Of a stretch of DNA of 64,000 bases, positions 11,905 to 22,443 are shown piece after piece. Each line of letters opens with the position of its first letter. Positions within the stretch are counted from its first letter, which is position 1. The stretch comes from Toxorhynchites rutilus septentrionalis. Its lineage: Eukaryota; Arthropoda; Insecta; Diptera; Culicidae. Made by a program: the position numbers and the translations under genes. The stretch is taken from positions 51,288,285 to 51,352,284 of the forward strand of contig NC_073745.1 in the NCBI RefSeq assembly GCF_029784135.1. The letters run 5' to 3'. The notes under the pieces were generated by a model. That model saw nothing but the letters and a program-made list of their open reading frames with translations. It ran no database searches and was not told the origin of the DNA.

Positions 11905-12110
11905 AGACGGGTGGGTAATGTCGGGGACATAACCGGAGTGACGTAGGACTATACAAAGGAGACATCTTTTGTTAAATATATATTTTAAATATATTGTTTT
12001 ATTTTCTTCTCCTACGTGATTACCTACCTATCTACCTGAAAAATGGATTAGTTTACTGTTTACTCTTTATGAATATGTTGATGGTTCTGAAAAGAACCTT
12101 TGGTGTTGTG
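11905..12110. repeat. Repeat block with GACGTAGGACTA end motif next to histone stem-loop
   Basis: GGTAATGTCGGGGACATAAC followed by GACGTAGGACTA recurs at 25412..25452 (ATGTCGGGGACATAAC, GACGTAGGAC). Both copies are followed downstream by a histone-type 3' stem-loop in minus orientation, so they appear to belong to one composite repeat. Confidence 0.55.
12083..12098 (-). promoter_or_regulatory. Histone 3' stem-loop (perfect)
   Basis: Minus strand reads GGTTCTTTTCAGAACC: a 6-bp perfect stem with a TTTC loop, the geometry of the replication-dependent histone mRNA 3' processing signal. An AAAGAG, like the U7-binding purine element, follows 14 nt downstream. It serves the decayed H2A copy at 12340..12568. 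Confidence 0.85.
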
Positions 12111-12339
12111 TTTTTGTTATCACTCGATATTCCCATCTTGTTCGGTTAAACCTTCCTGTTTAGCTATTGCGTTTGCCACTCGCCACAGCTTCCACAGTTG
12201 GAAAATTTCTTCCCATCCAGCTTGAACATGTTGTTCAGTAAATTACATTTAATGCGACGTGCCGGAGAAACACTTTGCCACTCACTGAAACTAATTGTTG
12301 CCTTGATGAGCGCCGAACCGAAGCTGCTCTGTTCTTGAT

Positions 12340-12568
12340 GCGGGTTTTCTGATTGTCGTGAGCAGCTTTGCAAGCCAACTCGAGCACTCCGACGGCCAAA
12401 ACTCTATAATCGCTGTTAGGTATATTGGTGCTCCGGCACCAATCCGTTCGGCCTAGTTACCCTTGCGGAGCAATCAGTGAATGCGACCAACAGGGAACTG
12501 GAGACCTGCACGGCTCGAGTGAGACTTTGCCTTTCCCTTAACTTGTCCTCCTTTGTTACGTCCACGAT
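12340..12568 (-). pseudogene. Histone H2A pseudogene 1
   Basis: Read on the minus strand, codons 3 to about 56 match H2A almost continuously: [51 protein letters not shown]. After a frame change come ELACKAAHDNQKTRI. In-frame stops replace the residues after GRIH and after RKGN, and the ATG is lost. The C-terminal third of H2A is missing; unrelated sequence fills the gap to a perfect histone stem-loop at 12083..12098. The sequence 12105..12270 is repeated at 12853..13010 without the H2A part. It is not a processed polyA copy, because genomic 3' flank is retained. Confidence 0.88.
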
Positions 12569-12852
12569 GCCGATGCCGTACAACCACACGGGTTTACGGT
12601 TTGAAAGAAAATAAGATATTTTTTTGGGGTCCGCGTGTTTTATACTCTAGCGGTACACACTCACAGGATAGAGACAAATCGGCAGACTCAGCCAGAGGGG
12701 CGAGTCCAACGAGACGAACGAATGAGCGTTAAAAGGGAGCGATGGCAAAAAAATACATTCATTACGATTTGTTCGCTCGTTGGATTCACATGCAGGATAA
12801 AAAGTGTCCTTTTCAGGATCACAAAATTATCTCCAATTTAAAGAGTTTATTG

Positions 12853-13035
12853 TTTTGTTATCACTCGATATCCCCATCTTGTTCGGCTAAACCTTTCTGT
12901 TTAGCGATTGCGTTTGCCACTCGCCACAGCTTTCAGATGGAAAATTTCATCCCATCCAGCTTTGTGACATGTTGTACAGTAAATTACATTCAATGCGACG
13001 TGTCGAAGCGCCACTCAGTGTCGGATTGGAGGCGA
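12853..13035 (-). repeat. Second copy of the H2A-pseudogene 3' segment
   Basis: Closely matches 12105..12270 (GTTATCACTCGATAT.CCCAT, GCGTTTGCCACTCGCCACAG, AAATTACATT.AATGCGACGTG) but lacks H2A codons and a stem-loop. Shows that this composite is a dispersed repeat rather than a lone pseudogene. Confidence 0.7.
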
Positions 13036-13409
13036 TATTAACCTGTAATTGAACATTTGCGATGACAGTGGTACAGTGTCGACTTTCAATGTGGGGTCAT
13101 AATTTGGATCTCTATGTTTACAAAAATGTCCAACTAAATAAGTCGCATTACATGTCCGTCCAATTAGCTAAATGTCGAACTAATTGTAAATTACTGTACT
13201 TTCAATCTGGAAACAATTTAAGAATTGGTGAAAATTGAATAATCAGGAAAGTCCCCAACTATCAATAAGCTCAGAACAACTGCCAAATTCACATACTCAT
13301 CATATCCTGGCAAACAAATTATGAAAAAATCAATTTGTGTTTTATTATTATTTTGGATAATGCTTTAGAAAGCACTGTATTTCGTAAACTCTTTTTTGGA
13401 AGGTTTAAT

Positions 13410-13425
13410 GGCCCTGAAAAGCGCC
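13410..13425 (-). promoter_or_regulatory. Histone 3' stem-loop (one mismatch)
   Basis: Minus strand GGCGCTTTTCAGGGCC: 5 of 6 stem pairs and the TTTC loop are retained. AAAAAAGAG follows about 15 nt downstream, resembling the histone downstream element. Linked to H2A pseudogene 2. Confidence 0.75.
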
Positions 13426-13599
13426 TTCTTTTATGGAATGGTTCCAATTTAGACAACTTAGTACTCGTGGTTTTGAAAAAAACCATTTCGAACGCCCTCG
13501 ATGCCGCCTTGTTCTGGATTTGCCACCAAAGCAGTTTGTATAAAGAACAAACTTTTTTCTTCTGCTACCTGATGCCGTTTTGCGATTGCGTTTGCCACT

Positions 13600-13852
13600 C
13601 GCCACTCGCTGCAACTGCCTGTTGTCTTGATGTCCACCGAACCGAATGCGGGTTTTCTTATCGTCGCGAGCAGCTTTGCCAGCTAACTCGATCACTTCGG
13701 CGGCCGAAACTATATAACGCCGGCTAGGTGGACTGGTGCACTGGTACTAACGCGCTCGGCCTAGCTACCCTTGCGGGGAACTTCAGATCAACACGGTTCG
13801 AGCGGGATTTTGCCTTTCCTTTCACTTTTCCTCCTTTACCATGTCCAGACAT
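13600..13852 (-). pseudogene. Histone H2A pseudogene 2
   Basis: Minus-strand ATG at 13852 begins MSGHGKGGKVKGKAKSRSNR, essentially the H2A N-terminus, then DLKFP. A deletion removes the GRIHRLL segment. In shifted frames RKG..AERV..APV.LA and IELAGKAARDDKKTRI follow, with stops at the tyrosine positions. The H2A C-terminal part (PRHLQLAIRNDEELNKLL) is absent, as in pseudogene 1, so the two share the same truncation point after KTRI. The 3' flank leads to a histone stem-loop at 13410..13425. Not functional. Confidence 0.88.
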
Positions 13853-14099
13853 GGCTGCTTGGGTTGGTTTGTTGATGTGTTGTGATGCGAACCGATGTGG
13901 TGTACGGTTTGGACGAGAATGATCGTTACGGAAGGAAGGAAGGAAGGTATTGTATTATAGAGACTTTAAACTTTTGCAGTTTTCTAAAAATAAATTATCA
14001 CTTCTAGCCTTATGCGGTAACTTGTTCTGATGTCTAGCAACTTGCCTGATTTTTTTGAGCGCGAAGCAATGACTATTCATTTTGGTTTTCGTTGAAACT

Positions 14100-14585
14100 A
14101 GCATTAAAAATTCAAAAACAAAAACATTATTTTTACCATCAAGTGTTTTCCGTTTTTGTGTACGAGAAATGTTTCTATGATGGTATGATACCACTCCCTC
14201 CTCCGAAATGGAGAGGTTCCATAAAAATAATACACATATTTCAATCAAACATGACAATTGAAAATTTTCGGAAAACTTTGAAGGAAAATGGGAAAATTCG
14301 AAAAATTCAATTCGCATATGTTCTACAATTGACAAGCGTTGTTAGTCCATTTGATGTTTGCGCTAACAAAATTGATCTTCGTTCGAAAGTGGAAATGGAT
14401 TTTAATGTTATAAAACGCACTTCTACATCGTCTTTTATCTATATAAATAAAAATGGATCGCCGAATGTGTTGATAAGAGCAAAACTCGAGAAAGGTATTG
14501 TCTGCTTTAGGGCTGTCTTTATTCTATCATATTTTCTGTATCAAACATTTATTCAATGTAACGGAGAAACATGTAACAACTAAAA
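14100..14585 (-). repeat. Dispersed repeat family B, copy 2 (inverted)
   Basis: Reverse complement of part of copy 1: TTTCTATGATGGTATGA near 14170, a GGTTCCATAAAAATAAT block, CTATATAAATAAAAATGGAT near 14440, and AACGGAGAAACATGT at the right edge. The CTAGCTGAC end is missing (truncated). Directly abuts mariner debris. Confidence 0.65.
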
Positions 14586-14587
14586 TC

Positions 14588-15045
14588 GAATGAAACCATT
14601 ACGGGGGACCTCTACCGATGACAATTGATGCGTTTGAGCCGTGTACTGAAGGAAAAATGGACACAATACAAGCAAAGACACGATAAAGTTATTTTGCAGC
14701 ACGACAATGCTCGGCCGCATGTCGCGAAACCGGTCAAACCATACTTGGAAACGCTGAAATGGGAGGTCCTATCCCGCCCGCCCTTTTCTCCAGACAATGC
14801 TCCGTCCGATTACTACCTTTTTCGGTCGATGCAACATGGTTGACCGGCACTTCTCCAATTTTGATGAAGTCAAAAATAGGACCGATTCGTGGTTAGCCGA
14901 CAAACCAGCCGATTATTTCCGCAAAGGGATTCGTGAATAGCTGAAAAATGAGAAAAAGTTGTGACTAGCGATGGGCAATACTTTGTATATTAAATTTGTA
15001 ACCATTTTTGCAGAATAAAGCATTAAATTTTGAAGAATTGCAAGG
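14588..15045 (+). pseudogene. Mariner (DD34D) transposase, 3' fragment
   Basis: From 14625 it reads RLSRVLKEKW then VILQHDNARPHVAKPVK...WEVLSRPPFSPDNAPSDYYLF. The second and third catalytic aspartates are 34 residues apart, the D34D spacing of classical mariner. A stop follows QHG, and RHFSNFDEVKNRTDSWLADKPADYF continues in another frame. The N-terminal DNA-binding domain and first catalytic aspartate are absent. Dead fragment of about 110 codons plus 3' UTR. Confidence 0.85.
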
Positions 15046-15048
15046 GGT

Positions 15049-16023
15049 TGTATCTAGGACACGACTGCATATTTTCGACGTAGAACTACGCAATAATATT
15101 ATGCAATCCACTTGTTTACCGCTTCGAGTATTATTTTAGAATGCATCGAAATCTTTGTAATAGATTATGTTCTTCGTTACAAATAAATTTGATGAACGTT
15201 TGATATGATTCCTAGGACTCCCAAAATATATGAACGGAAAAATTGTCAAACGATCATTGCATTTCACATTTCCCTCTGAAATTATTGCACATCCTTATGT
15301 TTACGTAGTTCTCGAACCGCGAAAGTTCATTCACCTTCAGTATCTGAAATGAAGATTTTCCCAGGCTTCTCACTTTAAAAGTACGTTTGAGGGAAACATA
15401 TTCCGATCTGCACAACGACAAGTGAGTACAAAAGTACTCAACACCAAAAAATACTCCCGACTTGCATGTGTTTGCAAAACGGATTCCCCCAGGCACATTA
15501 GTTTTGAAGTTCGTGTTAGGGAAACACAGCTCAGTGGGGGAAAATACCCCCGACTTGCATATATTTGCAAAGCGGATTCCCCCAAGCACATTAATTTTGA
15601 GGTTCGTGTTCGGGAAACATTTTACAGTTATTCATTTGTTCATCTCATGAAAAATAACATTTTATTAATTGTGATAGACGCATAGAAATATTTCCTATCA
15701 ATTGATGCAAACATCTTTCCGATCTGTTAAGAAATGTTCGAGTTATAAACATTCGAAATACGGATAGGGTTAGCATACAAATCGGCAGAACAAATGTATG
15801 GGAATGAAGAAAGTTCCTCTAGTTTTTATGAATTTAATCCCTTTAAAGATTTATGAATTGTAATGTATAGCATATCAAACAAATCTTAGAGAATTTCCGA
15901 TTCGATTGGTATGCAAATCATGAGATTTCGTTCACAGTGGAAATAGTTATTACGTTAACTTTATTTCAAAAAACGTGACCTGTTTTCTGATTCGGCACCC
16001 TTCCTGAAACACAGTTCTACGTC
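15049..16023 (+). mobile_element. Repeat family A, copy with GACGTAGAAC termini
   Basis: Left inner end GACGTAGAACTACGCAA (15077) is inverted at the right end as TTCTACGTC (to 16023). Blocks shared with 35693..37017 and 42019..43118 include TTATGTTCTTCGTTACAAATAA, GAGTTATAAACATTCG, and near the right end CATATCAAACAAATCTTAGA and GTGACCTGTTTTCTGATT. Internal tandem units of about 93 bp at 15365..15640 leave a repetitive open frame with no gene-like motif. Non-autonomous DNA element. Confidence 0.7.
15365..15640. repeat. Minisatellite units inside family A
   Basis: About three degenerate units of roughly 93 bp, each with (G)TGTTAGGGAAACA, a CCCCCGACTTGCAT block and GCAAA.CGGATTCCCCCA. The same unit recurs at 6600..6730 and 36265..36750. 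Confidence 0.7.
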
Positions 16024-16136
16024 AAAAAAAAAAAAACGAAGAAACTTACCGGTACCCCTATTATTATAGAGTTCAAACTACCAATTTCGTTTGCCTCTAG
16101 CCTTGAAAAACGTCTATTAGTAGATCAATCGAAGAA

Positions 16137-16208
16137 GAGTCCTGGGATTGAACCCGTATTCTTTCGTTTAATAAGCGGATTCGCAATCATTTCGGCTACG
16201 GATACGCC
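16137..16208 (-). repeat. tRNA-like SINE head fragment
   Basis: Minus strand GGCGTATCCGTAGCCGAAAT... then GGGTTCAATCCCAGG, an RNA polymerase III A/B-box arrangement. No complementary acceptor ends, so neither a tRNA gene nor a complete SINE could be shown. Confidence 0.5.
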
Positions 16209-16414
16209 TCCATTAGGGTGCCAATGAATGTATGGGAAAAAAAATCGACCCTTAAATTTCAAAAAGTTACCCTACACAAAATGTTCACCACCTCGAAAAA
16301 ACATCCTATGCCAAATATCAGCTCAATCGGACTTAAGGGAGAGTTTCGCAAAGCGTTCAAATTTAGAGTTTTTTGAAAATCGAAAAATCACCCAAGGGTG
16401 GGAGCAAAGAAAAT

Positions 16415-17291
16415 CGGGGTATTCCAAAAAAAAATTTGATGCCAAATGTCTTAAAATTGCATGAAACGTCGAGATCTAGTGTCATCTCGAAAAATTTTGT
16501 TTCGTCAAAAATCGACACTGGGACTTTTTCCGTTTTTTCCGGAATACAAACGAAACGTATGGTTTCAAGTGCCAATAAAAATAGTTATCTCGATTTTTCA
16601 TTCGAAACTTGTTGCGAAATGTTGATTTGCACGATAATATACCATATGCAAAATATTAGCTCATTCCAACTTCATTTATTAGTGTTGCAGACATTAAAAT
16701 TTGAGTTTTTTGAAAACCAAAAAAATCACCGCACATCGGAGTTTTCAAAAAAAAAATTTTTGATGCCAAATGTCTAAGAATTGTATGACACGTCGAGATT
16801 TACAGTTATCTCAAAATTTTTTTTTGTCAAAAATCGACTTTTCAGACGGAAAAACGTGCAAAAAGTGCGCCAAAAAAATTTTTTTTTGACAATTTTTTTT
16901 TATTGAGCTAACATTAAATCTCGACGAGTAATGCAATTTTAAGACATTCGGCACCAACAATTTTTTTGGAAACCTCGATTTTCGGTGATCTTTCGTTTTT
17001 CAAAAAAAAAAAAATATTTTAACGTCTAATGAATGAAGTTCGAATGAGCTAATATTTTACATAGGGTATATTATCGTGCAAATCAACATTTCGCAGCAAG
17101 TTCCGAATGAAAAATCGAGATAACTATTTTTATTGGCACTTAAAACCATACGTTTCGTCTCGTATTCCGGAAAAAAACTAAGTCCCAGAGTGTTGATTTT
17201 TGATAATTTTTTTTTTCGAGATGACACTAGATCTCGACGTTTCATGCAATTTTAAGATATTTGGTATCAAATTTTTTTTTCGAAAACCCCG
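16415..17291. mobile_element. Foldback element (about 430-bp inverted arms)
   Basis: The left arm (16415 to about 16850) is inverted as the right arm (about 16875..17291). Outer blocks GCATGAAACGTCGAGATCTA, CGAAACGTATGGTTT, AATAAAAATAGTTATCTCGA and GAAATGTTGATTTGCACGAT occur near 16460-16640 and as complements near 17060-17250. Each arm also has an internal second copy of the ATGCCAAATGTCT..GTCGAGAT block, giving four copies in two orientations. Poly-A/T rich loop, no coding capacity. Confidence 0.85.
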
Positions 17292-17495
17292 CGTAACGCG
17301 AGACAGTCCCGTGTAAGATTACGTCCCGCATTTGACAAAAGAAACGAAAATGTCCCGCGATATCAATATATTTCAATATAACAATTTTTTTTCCCAAAAT
17401 ATATTTTTTATTAAGGCACATGTGGCGTTAGCCTGACGGGGCCGGGAGTCCAATATTTTGACAAATTTTGTCTTACAACTATGTTAGTAATATGT

Positions 17496-17511
17496 AACCG
17501 ATTACTCGCGG
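17496..17511 (-). promoter_or_regulatory. Conserved 3'-UTR motif of the I-like family
   Basis: CCGCGAGTAATCGGTT on the minus strand is identical in the 3' UTR of the second I-like element (59561..59576), although the surrounding UTRs have diverged. It may be a reverse-transcriptase recognition element; that is inference. Confidence 0.55.
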
Positions 17512-17903
17512 TTGGCTCGAGGTTAGTATTACAAGTGTTCTCATAATTGGTATGTTGCAGTCTTCGATGCTCTATACGTGTGCCCGACACGGGCTACTTC
17601 CTATTGGGATGCAGCTGACCATTAATCAGCAACGCTCCCTAGTCTGTACCCCATATCTAGCGTGGTGCGTCTTTCTCGACTCGAGGAATCCAGGATAGAA
17701 TGGTCACTAGCCGGCGCAATCATCAGTTCGTGTAGAGTTGGCATGAGCGGTACAACCTTCGGCTCTTGTTGAATGATCAGTGGACTGCACAATATTTGGC
17801 CCGTGCATCTGTAAAGAGTGTGTGTATGTATTGCCACGACTAAGTAAAAGTTTATCGATCGCTAGGAGGGATATGAAACGGGGACACAACGAAGGAAACA
17901 TCA

Positions 17904-20900
17904 TTAAACGTTGACATCGGCATTTCTGAGGAACAGGTATAGATGAAGCAGAAGATCAGGATCCCGGCTACCTAAGATATCCCGGACGGGGATATCCGAT
18001 TGTCTGCCTTTTGCTCTCAGTGCTCTAGAGAGCTGAGAGCGAGCAGCATGGAACCGGATACACGACCAGACAACATGCTCGATGTCGTGGTAGCCATCGC
18101 CACAATCACAAAGATTGTTTGCTGCGAGCCCAATGCGATAGAGATGCGCGTTTAGGTTGTAGTGATTGGACATAAGCCGAGATATCACGCGAATGAAATC
18201 ACGACCTACATTCAATCCCTTAAACCATGCACTCGTCGAGACCTTAGGGATAATCGTGTGTAACCAACGACCGAACTCATCTTCACTCCACATGCGCTGC
18301 CAACTAACGAGTGTGTCCTGACGAGGAATGTGAAAAAATTCATTTTAGGCAATTTGCCTTTCAAAAAGTGTGCCTTCTGAAGCGCCCACCTTAGCTAGCG
18401 AGTCCGCTTTCTCATTCCCCGGAATCGAGCAATGAGAGGGAACCCATGCTAAGGTAATCTTGAATAATTTTTCGACCAAAACACTCAATAGATGTCTTAT
18501 TCTTGTTAGGAAATAAGATGAGCGTTTATCAACTTTCATTGAGCGGATTGCCTCTATTGAGCTGAGACTGTCTGAAAAAATAAAATAATGGTCGATGGGC
18601 AGTGTTTCAATGATCCCTAGAGCATAGTATATCGCACCCATTTCTGCGACATACACGGAACAAGGATCTTTGAGTTTGAAAGAGGCACTGGAATTTTCAT
18701 TGAAGATGCCGAAGCCAGTGGACCCGTTTATGTATGAACCGTCAGTAAAGAACATTTTATCAGATCTAACTTTCCCATATTTTTCCGAAAATATCGACGG
18801 AATAACATTGGAGCGTAGGTGATCTGGTATTCCATGGATTTTTTGTCGCATGGACAGATAAAAAATGACAGAGGAATTGCAAAAGTATGGGAAGCAAACT
18901 TGGTTGGAGATGCCTGGTGAAGGGTGCACGTCGTGGGTAAGGTACTCATGGTATAAAGACATAAAACTTGACTGAGGAGTCAGCTGGAGTAGATTTTCGA
19001 AGTTATCAATCACCAATGGATTCATGATCTTGCAACGGATGAGAAATCTGTAGGATAATTCTGTGAACCGAAGAGTAAGCGGGGGTACTCCTGCCAAAAC
19101 TTCGAGACTCATCGTATGTGTCGAATGCAAACACCCCATGGCTATACGCAAGCAACGATATTGTATTCTCTCCAGCTTGAGAATATGAATCCTGGCAGCT
19201 GATCGGAAGCAAAAACTGCCATATTCTAACACTGACAATATCGTTGTTTTGTACAACTGAATGAGGTCTCCTGGATGGGCACCCCACCATGTTCCGGTTA
19301 TTGTTTGGAGAAAATTGATTCTTTGCTGGCATTTCTGTTTCAAATACGCAATGTGTCTCCCCCAGGTACATTTAGAATCAAAATATACACCCAGGTATTT
19401 GAAAAACATAGAGTGTTGGATCGTTTTGCCGGATAGGTAAAGCTGGAATTGGGCGGGTTCGTGCTTCCTAGAAAAAACGACCATTTCAGTTTTCTCCGTA
19501 GAGAATTCGATACCCAGCTTGAGGGCCCACGTGAACAGATTGTTCATGGTATCTTGCAACGACTTTTGCAGAGCGACGGGATTAGTACCCGTGATGGAAA
19601 TAACTCCATCGTCTGCAAGTTGTCTCAGCGTGCAGTCTCTAGTTAGACAATCATCCATATCATTGACGTAAAAACTGTACAAGAGGGGGCTTAGGCAGGA
19701 GCCTTGCGGTAGGCCCATAAAACTGTAACGAGAAGATTTTGAGTTGCCATGAGAGAAATTCATGTGCTTTTCTGACAGTAAATTGTACAGGAAATTATTC
19801 AGAATTGGTGAAAGTCCACGATTATGAAGCTTCTCTGAGAGAATTTCCATGGAAACTGAATCAAATGCCCCTTTGATATCGAGAAAAACGGAAGCCATTT
19901 GTTCTTTGCGAGCAAATGCGATTTGGATTTCAGAAGATAGCAGCGCGAGACAATCATTTGTCCCTCTACCTCGGCGGAAGCCAAACTGCGTATTTGACAG
20001 CAAATTGTTCGTTTCGACCCACTTGTCCAAACGAAGTAGAATCATTTTCTCTAACAATTTACGAATACAGGATAACATTGCAATCGGCCTATACGAGTTG
20101 TGATCGCTAGCCGGCTTGTTGGGTTTCCGTATGGCTATCACTCTCACTTGTCTCCAGTCATGCGGGACAATATTCAGCTCCAGAAACTTGTTGAACAAGT
20201 TCAGCAAACGCTGTTTTGCCAAGTCGGGAAGATTCTTCAACAAGTTGAATTTAATCTTGTCCGACCCCGGAGCTGAATTGTTACATGAGAGGAGGGCAAT
20301 TGAGAATTCTACCATCGAAAAATTCTCATAATCGCATTGGAGCGGAATATCGCGTACGACGCTTTGTGCAGGAACAGAATCGGGACAAACCTTCCTTGCA
20401 AATTTGAAAATCCAACGGTCAGAGTATTCCTCGCTTTCATTGGTATGGTTCCAGCCACGCATTCTCCTAGCCGTATTCCAAAGAGTACTCATAGCGGTCT
20501 CCCTTGACAAACCATTGTCGAATTTCCGCCAATATCCACGCTTTTTTGCTTTAATCAGACCTTTTAGTTTGGCTTCTAGAGCTTGGTACTTTCGAAACCA
20601 TTCCACTAATCCAGTTTTCCTGAATTTTTTGAAAGCGGATGATTTTTCAAGGTAGACCTTTGAACATTCCTTGTCCCACCAAAGTGATGGAGGACGACGT
20701 CGGAAAGTGGTAGCCGGTACACGTTTCTTTTGAGCTTGAAGTGCGCTATCGTAAATCAAACTTGATATAAAATTATACTCTTCAAGGGGAGGAAGTTCAT
20801 GCATCGAAATGATTGCTTCAGATATTAATTCTGCAAATTTTCTCCAGTCAATATTCTTCGTGAGGTCATACGCAATATCGACTGACTCACTAGATTTTGA

Positions 20901-21584
20901 TTCATTGGCGATCGATAAAATTATTGGTAGGTGATCACTACCGTGGGGATCTTGGATTACCTTCCATGTGCAATCCAGGGATAATGAAGAAGAGCAGAGA
21001 GATATGTCTAGCATGCTTGCCCGTGCAGGAGGGTTGGCTATCCTAGTTGCTTCCCCAGTATTTAAAACTGTCATGTTGAAGTTGTCGCACAGATCATAAA
21101 TCAACGTGGCACGGTTGTCATCGTAGAGTGACCCCCATGCTGTTCCATGGGAGTTGAAGTCACCTAAGATTAACCGCGGCTCCGGCAATGCCTCGATAAT
21201 ATCAAAGAACTGATGGCGGCCTACCGTAGTCCTGGGAGGAATATATATCGAAGCAATGCAGAGTTCTTTGCCATTGATTTGTATCTGGCAAGCGACAACT
21301 TCAATGCCTGTAATCGATGGGATAGTGACTCTATAGAAGGAGTGACGTTTTTTGATCCCCAATAGTACGCCACCAAACGAGTCGTTACGATCTAGGCGAA
21401 TAATGTTGAAATCGTGAAAATTCAGCTCGTCGGCTGAACAAAGCCATGTTTCACAGAGAGAAAATACATCACAGTTAGAACTGTGAACTAAAAATTTAAA
21501 TTGGTCTAGTTTAGGGATGATGCTTCTGCAATTCCACTGTATGACAGTGGTCAAATCCTTGACCTCTTGTGCTGAATTAGGCAT
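17904..21584 (-). pseudogene. I-like ORF2: endonuclease-RT-RNase H, one stop
   Basis: Codons 1-1227 stay in one frame from 21584 to 17904 apart from a single TAA at 18345..18347, where the sister element reads phenylalanine. AP-type endonuclease at about 10-230 (IQWNCRSI, CETWL, LGDFNSHGTAW, SDHLPI). Reverse transcriptase at about 400-720 with SAPGSDKIKF, FLDIKGAFDS (catalytic Asp), GLPQGSCLSPLLY and LADDG (catalytic pair). RNase H at about 940-1070 with TDGS, EMGAIYYAL, SDSLSS and PSHCSIPGNEKAD. After the stop, a 129-residue tail contains a Cys/His cluster (CDCGDGYHDIEHVVWSC). The product copies the element RNA into DNA at a nicked target. Without the last ~148 residues it is probably inactive. 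Confidence 0.92.
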
Positions 21585-22434
21585 CGAGGGAAATGAACGC
21601 TGCTAAAAAGCCACATTTTTCTTTCAAAAATGTTCTCACAACCGGAAGCAAACATAATACTATGCTTTTAAGAGGATCATTTATATTTAAAGCATTTAAA
21701 ATGTTATCCACAAGGTCTGAAAGCGCAAGCAGGCCAGGTAGTGGCTGTTGCTTCGACCGCGAAAATGGAACAGACGTGTTCGTTGTTGTTCCGGGAAGTG
21801 CTGAGGACCCCTGGTTGGTAGCATGACCACGTAAACCGGGAGGTACTTGCTTCGGCCTATTCTCAGCACGTTCAGTTCGAGGCTTCATTCCAACTTGGGA
21901 AGTTTCGGTATTCTTTCTGGGGAGTGATGGAAAAGAAGTAATTTTTCTTTTCCTGATGGCACCCTGCGATGTACCGGAACATCCGGCATTGGGAGCGTCA
22001 GCAACAGGCTCGTCGTTCTGCAGAATGGAGTAGGGATTGTCCTGTGTCGTTGGCACGGAACTCTTAAGCATTTCTGCAAAAGTCCGCTTGGAACGTTCCT
22101 TTAAGGAACGCTTGAGTTTTTCCCCTCGTTGTATGTACACCGGGCATTGAGTAAGATCATGAGGAGTCCCGCCGCAATGAAGACACTTGCGCTCTTTCGG
22201 GCAAGGATTCTCATCATGGCTCTCTCCACAATCTGCGCAACGTTTTTTATTGCAGCAATAGGCGGCCGTGTGACCGAGTTGCATACATTTGTTGCATTTC
22301 ATTACCCGGGGTACAAACAATCGAACGGGTAAACGAAGTGCCCCTATTGCAATGTAATTTGGAAGGGCAGAACCCTCAAAAGTCACACGAAAAGAGTTTG
22401 TCCGATTGAGAATTCTTTTGTCAATTTGATCATG
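21577..22434 (-). pseudogene. I-like ORF1 (gag-like, CCHC knuckles), 5'-truncated
   Basis: In frame from about 22434 (NRTNSFRVTFEGSALPNY, matching DSFRVTFAGAALPDY of the second element) to the stop at 21577. Three zinc knuckles follow (CNKCMQLGHTAAYC, CADCGESHDENPC, CLHCGGTPHDLTQC), then a basic KRSLKERSKRTFAEML stretch and a Ser/Pro-rich tail ending LAAFISLDA. Such proteins bind element RNA and chaperone nucleic acids. The N-terminal RNA-binding half, seen in the second element, is missing. The stop codon overlaps the ORF2 start (ATGCCTAA). Confidence 0.88.
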
Positions 22435-22443
22435 TTGATTTTA

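Larger units (their letters stand above)
17390..22443 (-). mobile_element. I/Loner-type non-LTR retrotransposon, 5'-truncated
   Basis: About 5 kb on the minus strand: C-terminal part of ORF1 (21577..22434), ORF2 (17904..21584), a 3' UTR of about 500 bp, and an A-rich 3' end near 17390 after CCTTAATAAAAAATAT. Homology to the second I-like element begins abruptly at about 22434, so the copy is 5'-truncated as expected for target-primed reverse transcription. ORF1 and ORF2 overlap by 8 nt. The RNase H domain places it in the I superclade. Confidence 0.9.

Noticed and set aside
15422..15685. Repetitive 87-codon ORF (period about 31 residues) as a repeat protein
   Set aside because: It is carried by the family A minisatellite, which is degenerate and frame-shifted in other copies.
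16137..16208. A minus-strand tRNA gene
   Set aside because: A- and B-box-like motifs are present but there is no acceptor stem; kept only as a tRNA-like repeat.
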